A stretch of 64,000 nt of DNA, taken from NCBI GenBank assembly GCA_938015435.1, contig CALLPN010000012.1:58735-122734 (forward strand). The letters run 5' to 3'. This DNA is from an uncultured Saprospiraceae bacterium (lineage in GTDB: Bacteria; Bacteroidota; Bacteroidia; Chitinophagales; Saprospiraceae). A program made the translations under genes and the position numbers. Positions 1-9,093 of the stretch are shown piece after piece. Numbering within the stretch: the first letter of the stretch is position 1; every line of letters starts with the position of its first letter. Under the pieces are notes generated by a model. It made no database searches. It had not been told where the DNA came from and saw only the letters and a list, made by a program, of their open reading frames with translations.

Positions 1-872
1 TTGGATATCTTATACATAAGTTGGTTAAAGCATTGACACCAGGAGAATTTCCTGGCCTGAGAACAATCAATGCAGTAGATGCTGCAGGAGTGCACCCGCT
101 CCTACTCGCTGTTGGTGGTGAGCGATATATGCCATTCCGTAAGCGTGTACCTGAGGAGATTATTACAATAGGAAATAGGATATTAGGTAGTGGCCAAACT
201 TCATTAGCGAAATTTTTATTTATCGCTGCGGATGACGATGATCCCAAATTAGATGCTGACAATATTGAGCATTTCTTTCATCACTTTTTACAACGTGTAG
301 ATTGGAATAGAGATTTACATTTTCAAACTAAAACGACAATCGACACGCTTGATTATTCTGGTAGTGGATGGAATGCTGGATCGAAAGTATTGATCGCTTG
401 TAGAGGTGACATTAAAAGAGAATTAGCGAAAGAAATATCTTCTGATCTCACTTTACCTAAAGGATATACAGATGCTCATGTAGCATTACCAGGAATACTC
501 GCTTTGCAAGCTCCTAAGTTTACTTCACAAGCTAACGCAGCGGAAGAAATGGAAGCACTTTCTCTGCATCTCCAAAGTCAAAATCTGGAAGAGTTTCCTT
601 TAGTATTAGTAGTGGATGATTCCAAGTTTACTGCGGCTACATTGAATAATTATTTATGGGTGGCTTATACAAGAGCTAATCCATCTCATGACATATACGG
701 TGTAGATAGCTACGTAGAGCATAAGCATTGGGGATGTCGTGGATCTTTGATCATCGACGCTCGTATCAAGCCCCATCATGCGCCTGAGTTGGTACTCGAT
801 CCAGCAATTACTAAGAAGGTCGATCAATTGTTTAGTAAAGGTGGAGAGTTGTATAATTTTAAGACTAAGTAG
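1..872 (+). CDS. UbiD-family decarboxylase, 3' part (5' end outside window)
   Basis: The frame is open to the left edge: residues GYLIHK precede the TTG at 21, so that TTG is probably an internal Leu codon and not the start. About 290 residues are visible, and UbiD-family proteins are usually 480-610 aa. The segment beginning LVKALTPGEFPGL, followed by AVDAAGVHPLLLA and GGERYMPF, matches the C-terminal half of UbiD-type decarboxylases as I know them. The family performs reversible non-oxidative decarboxylation of aromatic or unsaturated acids using prenylated FMN. Members act in ubiquinone and menaquinone routes or in aromatic acid breakdown. The substrate cannot be assigned from this fragment. 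A perfect inverted repeat follows the stop codon. Confidence 0.85.
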   Translation, partial: GYLIHKLVKALTPGEFPGLRTINAVDAAGVHPLLLAVGGERYMPFRKRVPEEIITIGNRILGSGQTSLAKFLFIAADDDDPKLDADNIEHFFHHFLQRVDWNRDLHFQTKTTIDTLDYSGSGWNAGSKVLIACRGDIKRELAKEISSDLTLPKGYTDAHVALPGILALQAPKFTSQANAAEEMEALSLHLQSQNLEEFPLVLVVDDSKFTAATLNNYLWVAYTRANPSHDIYGVDSYVEHKHWGCRGSLIIDARIKPHHAPELVLDPAITKKVDQLFSKGGELYNFKTK

Positions 873-881
873 AAGATTAAT

Positions 882-926
882 ATTTATGCTAGTTTATTAA
901 TATGATTTAAATAAACTAGCATAAAT
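882..926. terminator. Inverted repeat between convergent genes, probable terminator
   Basis: A perfect 17-bp inverted repeat (882-898 against 910-926, arms starting ATTTATGCTAG) with an 11-nt loop lies between the convergent UbiD-family and haloperoxidase genes. It could terminate both transcripts. Neither side has a long T-tract, so the call rests on position and stem length. Confidence 0.55.
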
Positions 927-978
927 AGACTTATAAACATTTCTCTTTGGATCAGTTATCCCAACAGGTTTCGATTGA

Positions 979-3900
979 CTACCCTCCCACCATAACTCTC
1001 TCGGTCATTACAGGTAAACCATCTTTAACTATTCTTAGAATGTAGATTCCATGAGGTAAATCAACATTGTAAATAATCGTTCTGTTATTTTCAAAAAAGG
1101 CCTGCTGCTCTCTGATTAATTTTCCTTCAGTCGAGATCCATATTACCTCAGCTTGACCATCTACTTGATGATGGATTTCGATTACATCGGTCATAGGATT
1201 AGGAAAGACTTTAGTTTGTAAAAATAAATCCAATCCACTACAATCTTCATCTATCCCATTATCAGGAATATCTGTCTCTGAAGGATTGATACTAGCATTA
1301 TCATCGTCGCAATCAGTGTTATCTACAACGTAATCAACAGGCGGCGTATCATAGCATATTTCGATTTCTTCTGCTGCATCACCAAAGCCATCTTTGTCAT
1401 TATCAAAATAGTATTTAAATAGTGATAGATCTTCATCTATTTGTCCATCACAATTATTATCGATATCATCACATATTTCTGTAGCAGCAGGATTGATCGC
1501 AAAGTCATCATCTACGCAATCCGTATTATCAATAACATAACCTGTAGCAGGCACATCATAGCAAATCAATATACTAATCGCATCGTTGCCAAAAGTATCG
1601 CCATCAGTATCTATGTAATAAGTATAGAGCGGTAGATCTTCATCTATCTGTCCGTCACAGTTATTATCGATATCATCGCATATTTCTGTAGCATCAGGAT
1701 TGATCGTCGCGTCTTGATCATTACAATCTGTAGATGGTACTACGAATCCCAAAGGTGCAGAATCATAACACGTTTGAGTATCTCTTGACGCTTCACCGTA
1801 TCCATCTTGATCTTCGTCAAAGTAATACGTAAATTGCTCCAAATCTTCGTCTATGAATCCGTCGCAATTATTATCAATATCATCACATATTTCTATTGCA
1901 GCTGGATTGATTGCAGCATCTTGATCATTGCAATCTGTAGAAGGAACAACAAATCCCATGGGTGCAAAATCATAACACGTTTGAGTATCTCTCGACGCTT
2001 CCCCATATCCATCTTGATCTTCATCAAAGTAATACGTAAATTGCTCTAAGTCTTCATCTATAAATCCATCACAATTATTATCTAAATCATCGCACACTTC
2101 TGGTGCGCCAGGATAGACCGTGTTATTAGCATCGTCACAATCTTCGTATGCCCAAAACCCATCATTATCTGCATCTCTAAAAAATAGATTTTCAGCTTTA
2201 TTATATACATCATTCGCTACTTTGATTCCGATCTTACGGCCGGGTATATCATCTGCCGGAGGATGTATCCCTCCCCATATTCTTGACAGACTCGTCTGAT
2301 CCGAAGCATCTCTATAAGTCGCCCATTGCAATGTAAAATCTTGCGATGGACCATCTTCGAATACTAGAAACTCATTTTGCTTAACTTCAAAAGTTCCTAT
2401 ACCTCCAGGGAAGTATTCGTCGCCAGTCAACATCGTAATAATCTCCGCCGCAGCTCTTGAGAAAGTCGAATGACCAGAGACATAACCAGCGAAAGGAGGT
2501 GTAACAAATGATGGTCTTTGATATGGCCACCATTCTTCTGCTAATATCCAAGCTACACCAGCGACATCAGTATCTGGGTTATTAATATAATCCGGTCCTC
2601 TCCATGATTTGACTTTTATCTTTCCTACGTTCTGACTTTGATTTCCTGCCAATGGATCTCCTGCTTCTACAAGCTCAACCTGTCCTTCTATAAGATCCAT
2701 TCCTGCCGGATCATAATGCGGTCTTGTGGGGTCAGTACACTGCCCTTTATCGGCCATATATCTGATCGCTGACACTGGTCTGAGGTAATCATAATACCCT
2801 TTAATACTCCATGTAGATATCGCAGAATCATGCATCGCAGCTCCAAGTAAGAAGTAACTCTTAATATCCCACTCTAGGTCTTCGATAATCGGCCCTACCC
2901 CTTCGTATCTCTTCTCAAGCATTGGATGACTATTGACATAATTGATCAAAGTAAACCAGTGTCCTGGAGGCGTCTCACTATCTGGACCATCCGCCCAAAA
3001 CTCTGCCAATACTCTTGTATAATCTCCTCGTAGTACCATCTGTGGTTCGTATGGCTGACCCGTAATCGGATTGAGATCGTGACCCATACTTGGATCTCCA
3101 CCTTCTAGGAAATTATAGTAATTATAAAATTCTTCTTCGCTTGGAAGCTCTCCAGCATTACCCAAAGAAGCAGGAGAGATATCTATCATCACGCCATCAG
3201 ATGGATCTAAGTGTGATGACCACTGTACCACCATTCCAAAACCTTTCTTATAATCGATCGATGATTCCATATTACTAGGATCTATAAGTGGTGGTGGACC
3301 CGGATCATGATATAATGTAAATTCCCCTTCTGTTTTCTTTTCTGTATCTGGAATCGCAAAATGATTGACATTACCCCATTCCGGTCCCAGAAAATCTGGT
3401 GTGTTAAATGGTATCACATTTCCAGACTGATCAATAAAAACATCTAATGTAAGCTGCTGCCAATTGTTAGGATTTTCGATATTAGGATTACCTGGAAAAG
3501 CCATTACTAGTGGATCATTTACCGGATTATAAAATATATTGTTGTACTGGCCTATCTCGTTAGCTCCATCAAGGATGCCATAGTTAATCATATGATTACC
3601 TAGATAATTGCCCAGAGCGGCACCAGATCCTGAGGTATATGCTTGGCTAGTATTATTGATATCATAACCTAGATTAGCCATTTTGGCATTAAATCTATTT
3701 TGAGCGCTTGCCCCTTCCGGTGAATTAGAAAATCTATGGGATAGTAATCTGTACATCGCATGACTGATAGCCTCCTCTAATTGCTCCGTTGGATCTTCTG
3801 CCCAAGGGAAAGACTCAAATGGGAATGTGTAGCCATCTACTGTATTACCCAAAAAATAGGGTGTGGCACTTTCATCAGAGGATGCCCAGATATCATACAT

Positions 3901-4077
3901 AGCAGCTGATGTGTGCCAGAGATTACGTGCATGTATCGTTGGCCTTGCAAAATCCTTACGAATAGATTCCAGTAAGGTCTCGTTCCATTCGTGTGCTACT
4001 GTTTCGTTTTGAGCCGTTGCTCCAACGGCAAATAAAAGACAAAGAGAAAATATATAATATGTAATCAGCTGACGCAT
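979..4077 (-). CDS. Secreted vanadium-dependent haloperoxidase/PAP2-family protein with MopE-type repeats and T9SS C-terminal domain
   Basis: The ATG at 4077 begins a clear signal peptide (MRQLITYYIF... ending VGATAQ). An in-frame GTG at 4089 would add four residues, and the residue numbers here use that longer form. The body resembles vanadium haloperoxidase/PAP2 proteins: VSGHSTF with His540, then SRIWGGIHPP with His609, the usual histidine pair that binds vanadate or attacks phosphate. Residues about 646-950 hold four MopE-like putative metal-binding repeats (EICDDIDNNCDG.IDEDL and similar); two adjacent copies are nearly identical. The last ~80 residues form a T9SS type A sorting domain (VFPNPMTDVIEI ... 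GIYILRIV). The protein is probably exported across the outer membrane and either released or anchored. Halide specificity, or phosphatase instead of peroxidase activity, cannot be read from sequence. Confidence 0.88.
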   Translation of the reverse strand: MRQLITYYIFSLCLLFAVGATAQNETVAHEWNETLLESIRKDFARPTIHARNLWHTSAAMYDIWASSDESATPYFLGNTVDGYTFPFESFPWAEDPTEQLEEAISHAMYRLLSHRFSNSPEGASAQNRFNAKMANLGYDINNTSQAYTSGSGAALGNYLGNHMINYGILDGANEIGQYNNIFYNPVNDPLVMAFPGNPNIENPNNWQQLTLDVFIDQSGNVIPFNTPDFLGPEWGNVNHFAIPDTEKKTEGEFTLYHDPGPPPLIDPSNMESSIDYKKGFGMVVQWSSHLDPSDGVMIDISPASLGNAGELPSEEEFYNYYNFLEGGDPSMGHDLNPITGQPYEPQMVLRGDYTRVLAEFWADGPDSETPPGHWFTLINYVNSHPMLEKRYEGVGPIIEDLEWDIKSYFLLGAAMHDSAISTWSIKGYYDYLRPVSAIRYMADKGQCTDPTRPHYDPAGMDLIEGQVELVEAGDPLAGNQSQNVGKIKVKSWRGPDYINNPDTDVAGVAWILAEEWWPYQRPSFVTPPFAGYVSGHSTFSRAAAEIITMLTGDEYFPGGIGTFEVKQNEFLVFEDGPSQDFTLQWATYRDASDQTSLSRIWGGIHPPADDIPGRKIGIKVANDVYNKAENLFFRDADNDGFWAYEDCDDANNTVYPGAPEVCDDLDNNCDGFIDEDLEQFTYYFDEDQDGYGEASRDTQTCYDFAPMGFVVPSTDCNDQDAAINPAAIEICDDIDNNCDGFIDEDLEQFTYYFDEDQDGYGEASRDTQTCYDSAPLGFVVPSTDCNDQDATINPDATEICDDIDNNCDGQIDEDLPLYTYYIDTDGDTFGNDAISILICYDVPATGYVIDNTDCVDDDFAINPAATEICDDIDNNCDGQIDEDLSLFKYYFDNDKDGFGDAAEEIEICYDTPPVDYVVDNTDCDDDNASINPSETDIPDNGIDEDCSGLDLFLQTKVFPNPMTDVIEIHHQVDGQAEVIWISTEGKLIREQQAFFENNRTIIYNVDLPHGIYILRIVKDGLPVMTERVMVGG
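1250..2150 (-). repeat. Four tandem ~70-codon MopE-type repeats inside the haloperoxidase gene
   Basis: Units of about 200-210 bp each encode an acidic block (CDDxDNNCDGxIDEDL), then YYxDxDxDGxG, a Cys-Tyr-Asp segment and a DCxDxDxxINP block. The two units around 1640-2080 share long stretches of identical DNA, which points to recent duplication. The spaced Asp/Asn pattern resembles calcium-binding loops and the family is annotated as a putative metal-binding motif. Metal binding here is inferred. Confidence 0.8.
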
Positions 4078-4203
4078 ATGCAGTTTCACTATTTATTAAT
4101 AACGACAAAGTTAACAAATAGAAAATAATATATATGTTAAATCGTAATGGGAGATTTGTGATCTATTGTACGATCCAAAAGTTGGTGAAACATGGCTGGA
4201 TAC

Positions 4204-4240
4204 AAAAAAAAGAGGTTAATCTTGTATAAGATCAACCTCT
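4204..4240 (-). terminator. Intrinsic terminator for the M16 peptidase gene
   Basis: A 13-bp stem (4211-4223 with 4228-4240, one G-T type mismatch) is followed on the minus strand by a run of seven T (4210-4204). It lies about 230 nt after the stop codon of the M16 peptidase gene and before the haloperoxidase gene, so the two minus-strand genes are probably separate transcripts. Confidence 0.75.
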
Positions 4241-4467
4241 AGAAACTAACTGAACTATAAGACTAGGCGAAACACTTTAAAAATCACCTAGCCACTAAAA
4301 TTATCTTATACCATTTCTTTTTGTATATGTCACTTTACATTTATTAGAAATCTGCATAATATCAAGGCGGAAAACGCAGTCTTAGACGTAGCTAAGGCGA
4401 GTTTTTCAAACTATGAAATTAGGTCGAGTTACATAAATATATGCGACAGTTTCAAGCAGATATGGCA
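4241..4467. other. Non-coding 3' region of the M16 gene with an isolated GC-richer segment
   Basis: No gene is seen. An imperfect inverted repeat (CTAGGCGA ... TCACCTAG) lies at about 4263-4292. The stretch 4370-4420, containing CAAGGCGGAAAACGCAGTC and GCTAAGGCGAG, is visibly richer in GC than its surroundings and looks like a dispersed repeat. No second copy was found in this window. Confidence 0.35.
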
Positions 4468-7218
4468 TTATGGCTTAACCGTCTTGAAAGTTTTCGCAAA
4501 ATCTCCTGCTTTGATATATACCATTTTCTCTGCGTCGATATGCTTAGCCATCGCTGCATTGATTTGTTCAACAGTAAGCCCTTCGATCTTCTTTTCTAGA
4601 TCTGCTTTCCATCCCATTGTACGATCAAGTCTAAGGTTACCACCAATCATACTACTCACTGATCTATCTTGAGATCTCGTTACGTCTTGTGATTGCAACC
4701 ATCCAGATTTTGCAGCAGCTAATTCTTCCGCTGTAAATCCATCTTTCGTCATTCGTTCTATTTCCTCTTTAAAAGCAGACTGCACTTTATCCCTGTTTTC
4801 AGGAGCATAGATCGCATAGGCACCAAACATTCCACTCTCATCTTGAGATGATCCATTGAACCAAGATCCTACACCATAACTTAACCCTTCTTTCTGACGG
4901 ATACGAGTTGCTAATCTACTATTGAGGAATCCACCACCTAACATATAGTTACCTATTACTATGGCTGCATAATCAGGATGCTCATCACCGATTGGTAAAT
5001 TCAGAGCTGCGAAAAACATTGCATTCGCCTTGTCTGGTGTTTCTAGATTTACATCTCCAGCTTTTACTTCCATATAAGGACTAGTGATACGCTCATACTT
5101 TCCTGGATTCTTCCAAGTGCCAAAGTATTTTTTCACCTTATTAGAAATCGGTCCTTCATCGAAGTCTCCTACGATAGATACAGTCGCTTCACTTGCTCCA
5201 TAAAATTCGTCGTAAAACTTTTGAACATCTTCGAATTTGAGAGCTTTGACTGCCTCGATTTCCTCTTCCATAGTCATGACATATCTCACATCACCTTTTT
5301 TATATGGACTCGTCATTCTACTCAGCGAATTACTTGCCACTGCCTGCGGATCAGATAGACTTTCTTCCAAACTAGAAAGTTCTTCCTCTACTAACTTATT
5401 GAACTCTTCTTCGCTAAACGCTGGAGAAGTAGCCATCTCGCCTACTAGATCAATTACCTCTGGAAGATTATCGTGAGTTGTATTTATGTTGAATGAAGCT
5501 CTAGAGCTACTTCCGTATACTCTTACTTGTGCTTCGAGAGCATCTAACTTGTCTTGAAGTTGCTGAAAACTCAACGTCTTAGTACCTCTATTGAGCATGC
5601 GTGCTGTAAACTGTCCAACGATTTCTTTACCCACTAATTGTTTAGGAGTTCCAAACCTCAAAACTATATTTCCCACTACGGCATCACCTCTGTTTTCTTT
5701 TGTGAGATATGCATATTTTCCACCAGATTTAAGAACACCGTTATTAGTACGGTTATCTATATTGGATGGCGATGGATCAAATTCTTCACCCGCAGACACT
5801 TCTGCTTTACCTTTATATCCTTCTACTAAAGAAGCGATCGGTGGTGCATCAGGAATCTCTGTTCTATCTACGTTATCTGTAGGTATAAATTTACCTGTTG
5901 TTCTATTGGATGGTTTGAAATATTTTTTGGCAGCAGCCACTACATCTTCTGCGGTTACTTGCTCTATCTTATCTCTAAATAAAAAGAAAAGCCTCCAATC
6001 CCCTTGAGCTATATACTCACTCATACGCGTACCTACACGATCAGAATTGTTATATGACAGATTCCAATACTTAAGAATTCTAGCTTTAGATCTTTCAACT
6101 TCCTCTTCCGTCGGAGGGTTATCTGCAATTCCATCTAGGGTAGACATCATAGCTTTTTCTGCAGCTCCGAGATCATTTTCTTTCCTTACGTCTGCATTGA
6201 TATAAATAAATCCGCCTTCCTTAAGTGCCGGAGCAAAACTCCATACATAACTGGCTAATTTAGGTTCTACCATCGCTTTATAAAGTCTTCCTGCTGGTTC
6301 GTTAGTCAAGATTTCATCTAAGATAGCCATAGCTGCATAGTCCTTATGAGAACCAGGAGGCGTATGATACATGCATGATACTGATTGTACATCTCCTACT
6401 CTACTTAGCACTACACTGCGCTCACCATCTTGGGTAGGTTCTTTAGTATAAGTTGGGTACAATACTCTTGTTGGTCTCGGTATATCACCGAAATACTCTG
6501 CAATCAGATTGATCGTTTTACGCTCGTCAATTTTTCCTGCTACTAACAAAATAGCGTTATCTGGTTGATAGTATTTTTTGTAAAAACCTTGAAGTCTACC
6601 GATTGGAACATTCTCGATATCAGATCTCGCTCCGATGGTAGATTTTCCATAGTTATGCCATAAATAGGCAGTAGATAATACTCTTTCCATCAAAATTCCT
6701 GAAGGATTATTTTCCCCAGATTCGAATTCGTTACGTACCACAGAAAATTCACTATCAAGATCTTTTTTAGCAATAAAAGAATTGATCATACGATCAGATT
6801 CCAAATCAAGAGCCCATTTTAGATTCTCTTCTGATGCTGAAAATGTTTCAAAATAATTAGTTCTATCATACCAAGTAGTACCATTAGGTCTAGCTCCATG
6901 CTCTGTTAATTCGGCAGGAATATTTGGATGATCAGGTGTCCCTTTGAATACTAAGTGTTCCAATAGGTGGGCCATTCCAGTTTCTCCATACGCTTCGTGC
7001 CGAGATCCTACCATGTAAGTGATATTAACCGTCATAGTTGGTTTAGATTGATCTGGAAACAAAAGGACTTTGAGCCCATTATCCAGTTCATATTCTGTGA
7101 TTCCTTCGACTGTTGTATTTTTCTTTACTCCAGCAGGCAATTCTGGTTTCTGAGCAAATGTGATTGTAGACATCAATAGTCCACATACAAGTCCCATCAC
7201 GAGATACAGTTTCTTCAT
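4468..7218 (-). CDS. M16-family zinc metallopeptidase (pitrilysin-like), exported
   Basis: The 916-residue protein starts with a signal peptide (MKKLYLVMGL ... TITFAQ). The N-terminal M16 domain carries the inverted zinc motif HLLEH (His84, Glu87, His88), with a candidate third ligand Glu164 in VVRNEFESGE. Residues ~200-400 form the first inactive-type subdomain. Residues ~490-910 repeat the M16 fold without an HxxEH motif, as is usual for fused two-domain members. The family cleaves peptides inside a closing chamber. With a signal peptide and no membrane anchor, this one is probably periplasmic or outer-membrane associated. Substrate unknown. The gene appears monocistronic, with its own terminator at 4204-4240. 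Confidence 0.93.
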   Translation of the reverse strand: MKKLYLVMGLVCGLLMSTITFAQKPELPAGVKKNTTVEGITEYELDNGLKVLLFPDQSKPTMTVNITYMVGSRHEAYGETGMAHLLEHLVFKGTPDHPNIPAELTEHGARPNGTTWYDRTNYFETFSASEENLKWALDLESDRMINSFIAKKDLDSEFSVVRNEFESGENNPSGILMERVLSTAYLWHNYGKSTIGARSDIENVPIGRLQGFYKKYYQPDNAILLVAGKIDERKTINLIAEYFGDIPRPTRVLYPTYTKEPTQDGERSVVLSRVGDVQSVSCMYHTPPGSHKDYAAMAILDEILTNEPAGRLYKAMVEPKLASYVWSFAPALKEGGFIYINADVRKENDLGAAEKAMMSTLDGIADNPPTEEEVERSKARILKYWNLSYNNSDRVGTRMSEYIAQGDWRLFFLFRDKIEQVTAEDVVAAAKKYFKPSNRTTGKFIPTDNVDRTEIPDAPPIASLVEGYKGKAEVSAGEEFDPSPSNIDNRTNNGVLKSGGKYAYLTKENRGDAVVGNIVLRFGTPKQLVGKEIVGQFTARMLNRGTKTLSFQQLQDKLDALEAQVRVYGSSSRASFNINTTHDNLPEVIDLVGEMATSPAFSEEEFNKLVEEELSSLEESLSDPQAVASNSLSRMTSPYKKGDVRYVMTMEEEIEAVKALKFEDVQKFYDEFYGASEATVSIVGDFDEGPISNKVKKYFGTWKNPGKYERITSPYMEVKAGDVNLETPDKANAMFFAALNLPIGDEHPDYAAIVIGNYMLGGGFLNSRLATRIRQKEGLSYGVGSWFNGSSQDESGMFGAYAIYAPENRDKVQSAFKEEIERMTKDGFTAEELAAAKSGWLQSQDVTRSQDRSVSSMIGGNLRLDRTMGWKADLEKKIEGLTVEQINAAMAKHIDAEKMVYIKAGDFAKTFKTVKP

Positions 7219-7668
7219 GTTAGTTTTGGTTTTAGATTAATAAATGGCTTCATTCTATATAGATGCATGGCCAAAGAGAATTGGCGAGAAAGACTGGAAT
7301 ACTCGAAAGTAAACAGATAAGGCATCTAGTTGGTTTTTCTATTGTTGGTCGCCCTAGGGCTTAATGGTAATTAGGGTTCTACACTTATATATACTGCTAA
7401 AGCTAAAATAGGTTGCATAACAGTGAACAGTATATAAATCTAAAGTAACAAGTTACGCTTCTAAGATAGATTTAAAACGACGAGATCTGCGTAATATTCT
7501 ATTAAGTTAACAATTCGTTATGTTGGAAGTGTGCGGATGATGATCAGAAGTCTTTTCTTCGTGAGAATAATTAGAAAATCTTGATGAGCTTAGTCATACA
7601 CCTTATAGAGCTTATGTTCTTATTCCAAACATGATGTGACTACCAATAAATATATTAAGTAAAATACC
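7219..7668. other. Intergenic region, no gene seen
   Basis: About 450 bp of AT-rich DNA separate the M16 and TetR genes, both on the minus strand. No convincing ORF or RNA gene is visible. A perfect palindrome, GCCCTAGGGC, lies at 7351-7360 and might be a protein-binding site; this is speculative. Confidence 0.4.
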
Positions 7669-8361
7669 CTATACTGTTTCCAATTGAGAATGAAACTGAG
7701 TACTACCTAACAATGCTCTAGCTACTCCTAGATTGAGTTGTTTGATGTCCTTGAGACTTACATTGAAAAGAGGTGTCGCATGATCGCCTGATGCTGATAT
7801 GACCTTAGCATATCCAATCACTGTTGCCCAACCGTGAAGTGTCTGTACCATAGGATCTATTTTACTTATTATACTTCCATCTTCTTGCCCTCGTTGAATT
7901 TCCTTTACTGTCAATTTGAAAGGTAGATTTTGGATATCTAGTAGCTTAGTATAATAGATACTTTCTTTGGTAGCTTCGGTCAGCTTCGCAGTATCTTTTC
8001 CGGCAGATGTAGACCTAACCATAGCGAAATAGTCTAGTAGCGCTTCAGAATACAGATAGTTATCACTACAGAAATCCATGAAAGTTTCTATCAGTGCCAC
8101 TACGCAGTCTATGCCTTTACTATTCTTATATTGATCTATGGTCTGATAGTATTTATCATTAAGGAGCTGCAACCCTCTATAAGTCAATGCTAGATATAAA
8201 TTCTCTTTGGATTGAAAATAACTATAGAGTGTCACTTTTGTAATACCAGCTTCTGCTGCAATATTTTCCATTTTGGCATTCTTAAAGCCAACTACCGAAA
8301 ATACTCTCTCAGCGGCATCAACTATCAAATTCTCTTTAGCGCTTCTCTTCGCATCATTCAT
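7669..8361 (-). CDS. TetR/AcrR-family transcriptional regulator
   Basis: The 230-residue protein has a typical N-terminal TetR helix-turn-helix: IVDAAERVFSVVGFKNAKM, then IAAEAGITKVTLYSYFQSKE within residues ~12-58. The C-terminal ligand-binding part is not diagnostic. It is transcribed away from a small membrane protein gene and an aldehyde dehydrogenase gene, and the 259-bp divergent region contains a palindrome (8505-8517). TetR repressors commonly control their own and the divergent promoter, so the membrane protein/dehydrogenase pair is the likely target. The ligand is unknown; lipid- or aldehyde-related compounds would suit the neighbours. Confidence 0.93.
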   Translation of the reverse strand: MNDAKRSAKENLIVDAAERVFSVVGFKNAKMENIAAEAGITKVTLYSYFQSKENLYLALTYRGLQLLNDKYYQTIDQYKNSKGIDCVVALIETFMDFCSDNYLYSEALLDYFAMVRSTSAGKDTAKLTEATKESIYYTKLLDIQNLPFKLTVKEIQRGQEDGSIISKIDPMVQTLHGWATVIGYAKVISASGDHATPLFNVSLKDIKQLNLGVARALLGSTQFHSQLETV

Positions 8362-8504
8362 ACTAAAAGGACTTAAATACTATATAATAATAAAACTAAA
8401 GGTATAGATTTGAATGAATATCAATGCTAAACGCTTGATGATTTAAAAACGTATTGTTGATCCTTTATATTTAGTAGTACTCCATTTTGTCAATATAAGG
8501 CTAA

Positions 8505-8517
8505 ACTATACTATAGT
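8505..8517. promoter_or_regulatory. Candidate TetR operator palindrome
   Basis: ACTATACTATAGT is a perfect 6-bp inverted repeat around one central base. It lies between the divergent tetR-type gene (start 8361) and the membrane protein gene (start 8621). Position and symmetry suit a TetR-family operator. Binding is inferred. Confidence 0.4.
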
Positions 8518-8620
8518 AAGGCAATTTAAAACAAACCTTTTCCCTTGAATATCAAGCACTTATAATATTTAACAGTATTGTATATCCATTACTTCAGTGA
8601 ACAAATAGTCAAAATTATAT

Positions 8621-9019
8621 ATGAAAGCACTCAAAAATATTTTCCTCATAAATGCAATTATAGAAATTGCTGGAGGTATAGTAGTAATGATCAATCCTCA
8701 TCTATTGCTCAATAGTCCAAACTCTGATGACATGGTGCTCAATATCAGTAAAGCTCTAGGGATCGCAGCATTTACTCTAGGTGTGGTCAGTTATCAGCTC
8801 TATCGACATGAGTTGCTTAATATAAGAGGGAGCAAAATGATCGCCTTGATATTTATGTTGTATCATGTATTGATGACATTTACATTTTACTCTATGTATA
8901 ACGCTGGTATGACTCCACATATGGGAGCGGCTGGCTTGCATCTTGTGGTATCTATCATATTTGCCGTACTATATTTCCAGACAGTCGGTATAGAACCTGA
9001 CTACAAAAAGAAAGCTTAA
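8621..9019 (+). CDS. Small four-helix membrane protein, function unknown
   Basis: The 132-residue protein has about four hydrophobic segments: ~5-24 (IFLINAIIEIAGGIVVMI), ~43-62, ~73-93 and ~102-122. This resembles small DUF4345-like integral membrane proteins, but I cannot assign a family firmly. It lies 75 bp upstream of the aldehyde dehydrogenase gene in the same direction and divergent from the TetR regulator. A TetR-controlled two-gene unit is therefore likely. No catalytic motif is visible. Confidence 0.75.
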   Translation: MKALKNIFLINAIIEIAGGIVVMINPHLLLNSPNSDDMVLNISKALGIAAFTLGVVSYQLYRHELLNIRGSKMIALIFMLYHVLMTFTFYSMYNAGMTPHMGAAGLHLVVSIIFAVLYFQTVGIEPDYKKKA

Positions 9020-9093
9020 TAGTTTTTGGGCAATACAATTGCTAAAAAGAACAACCTTTATCCCAAGAAACAATAACAAATAGCTCTATAAAT

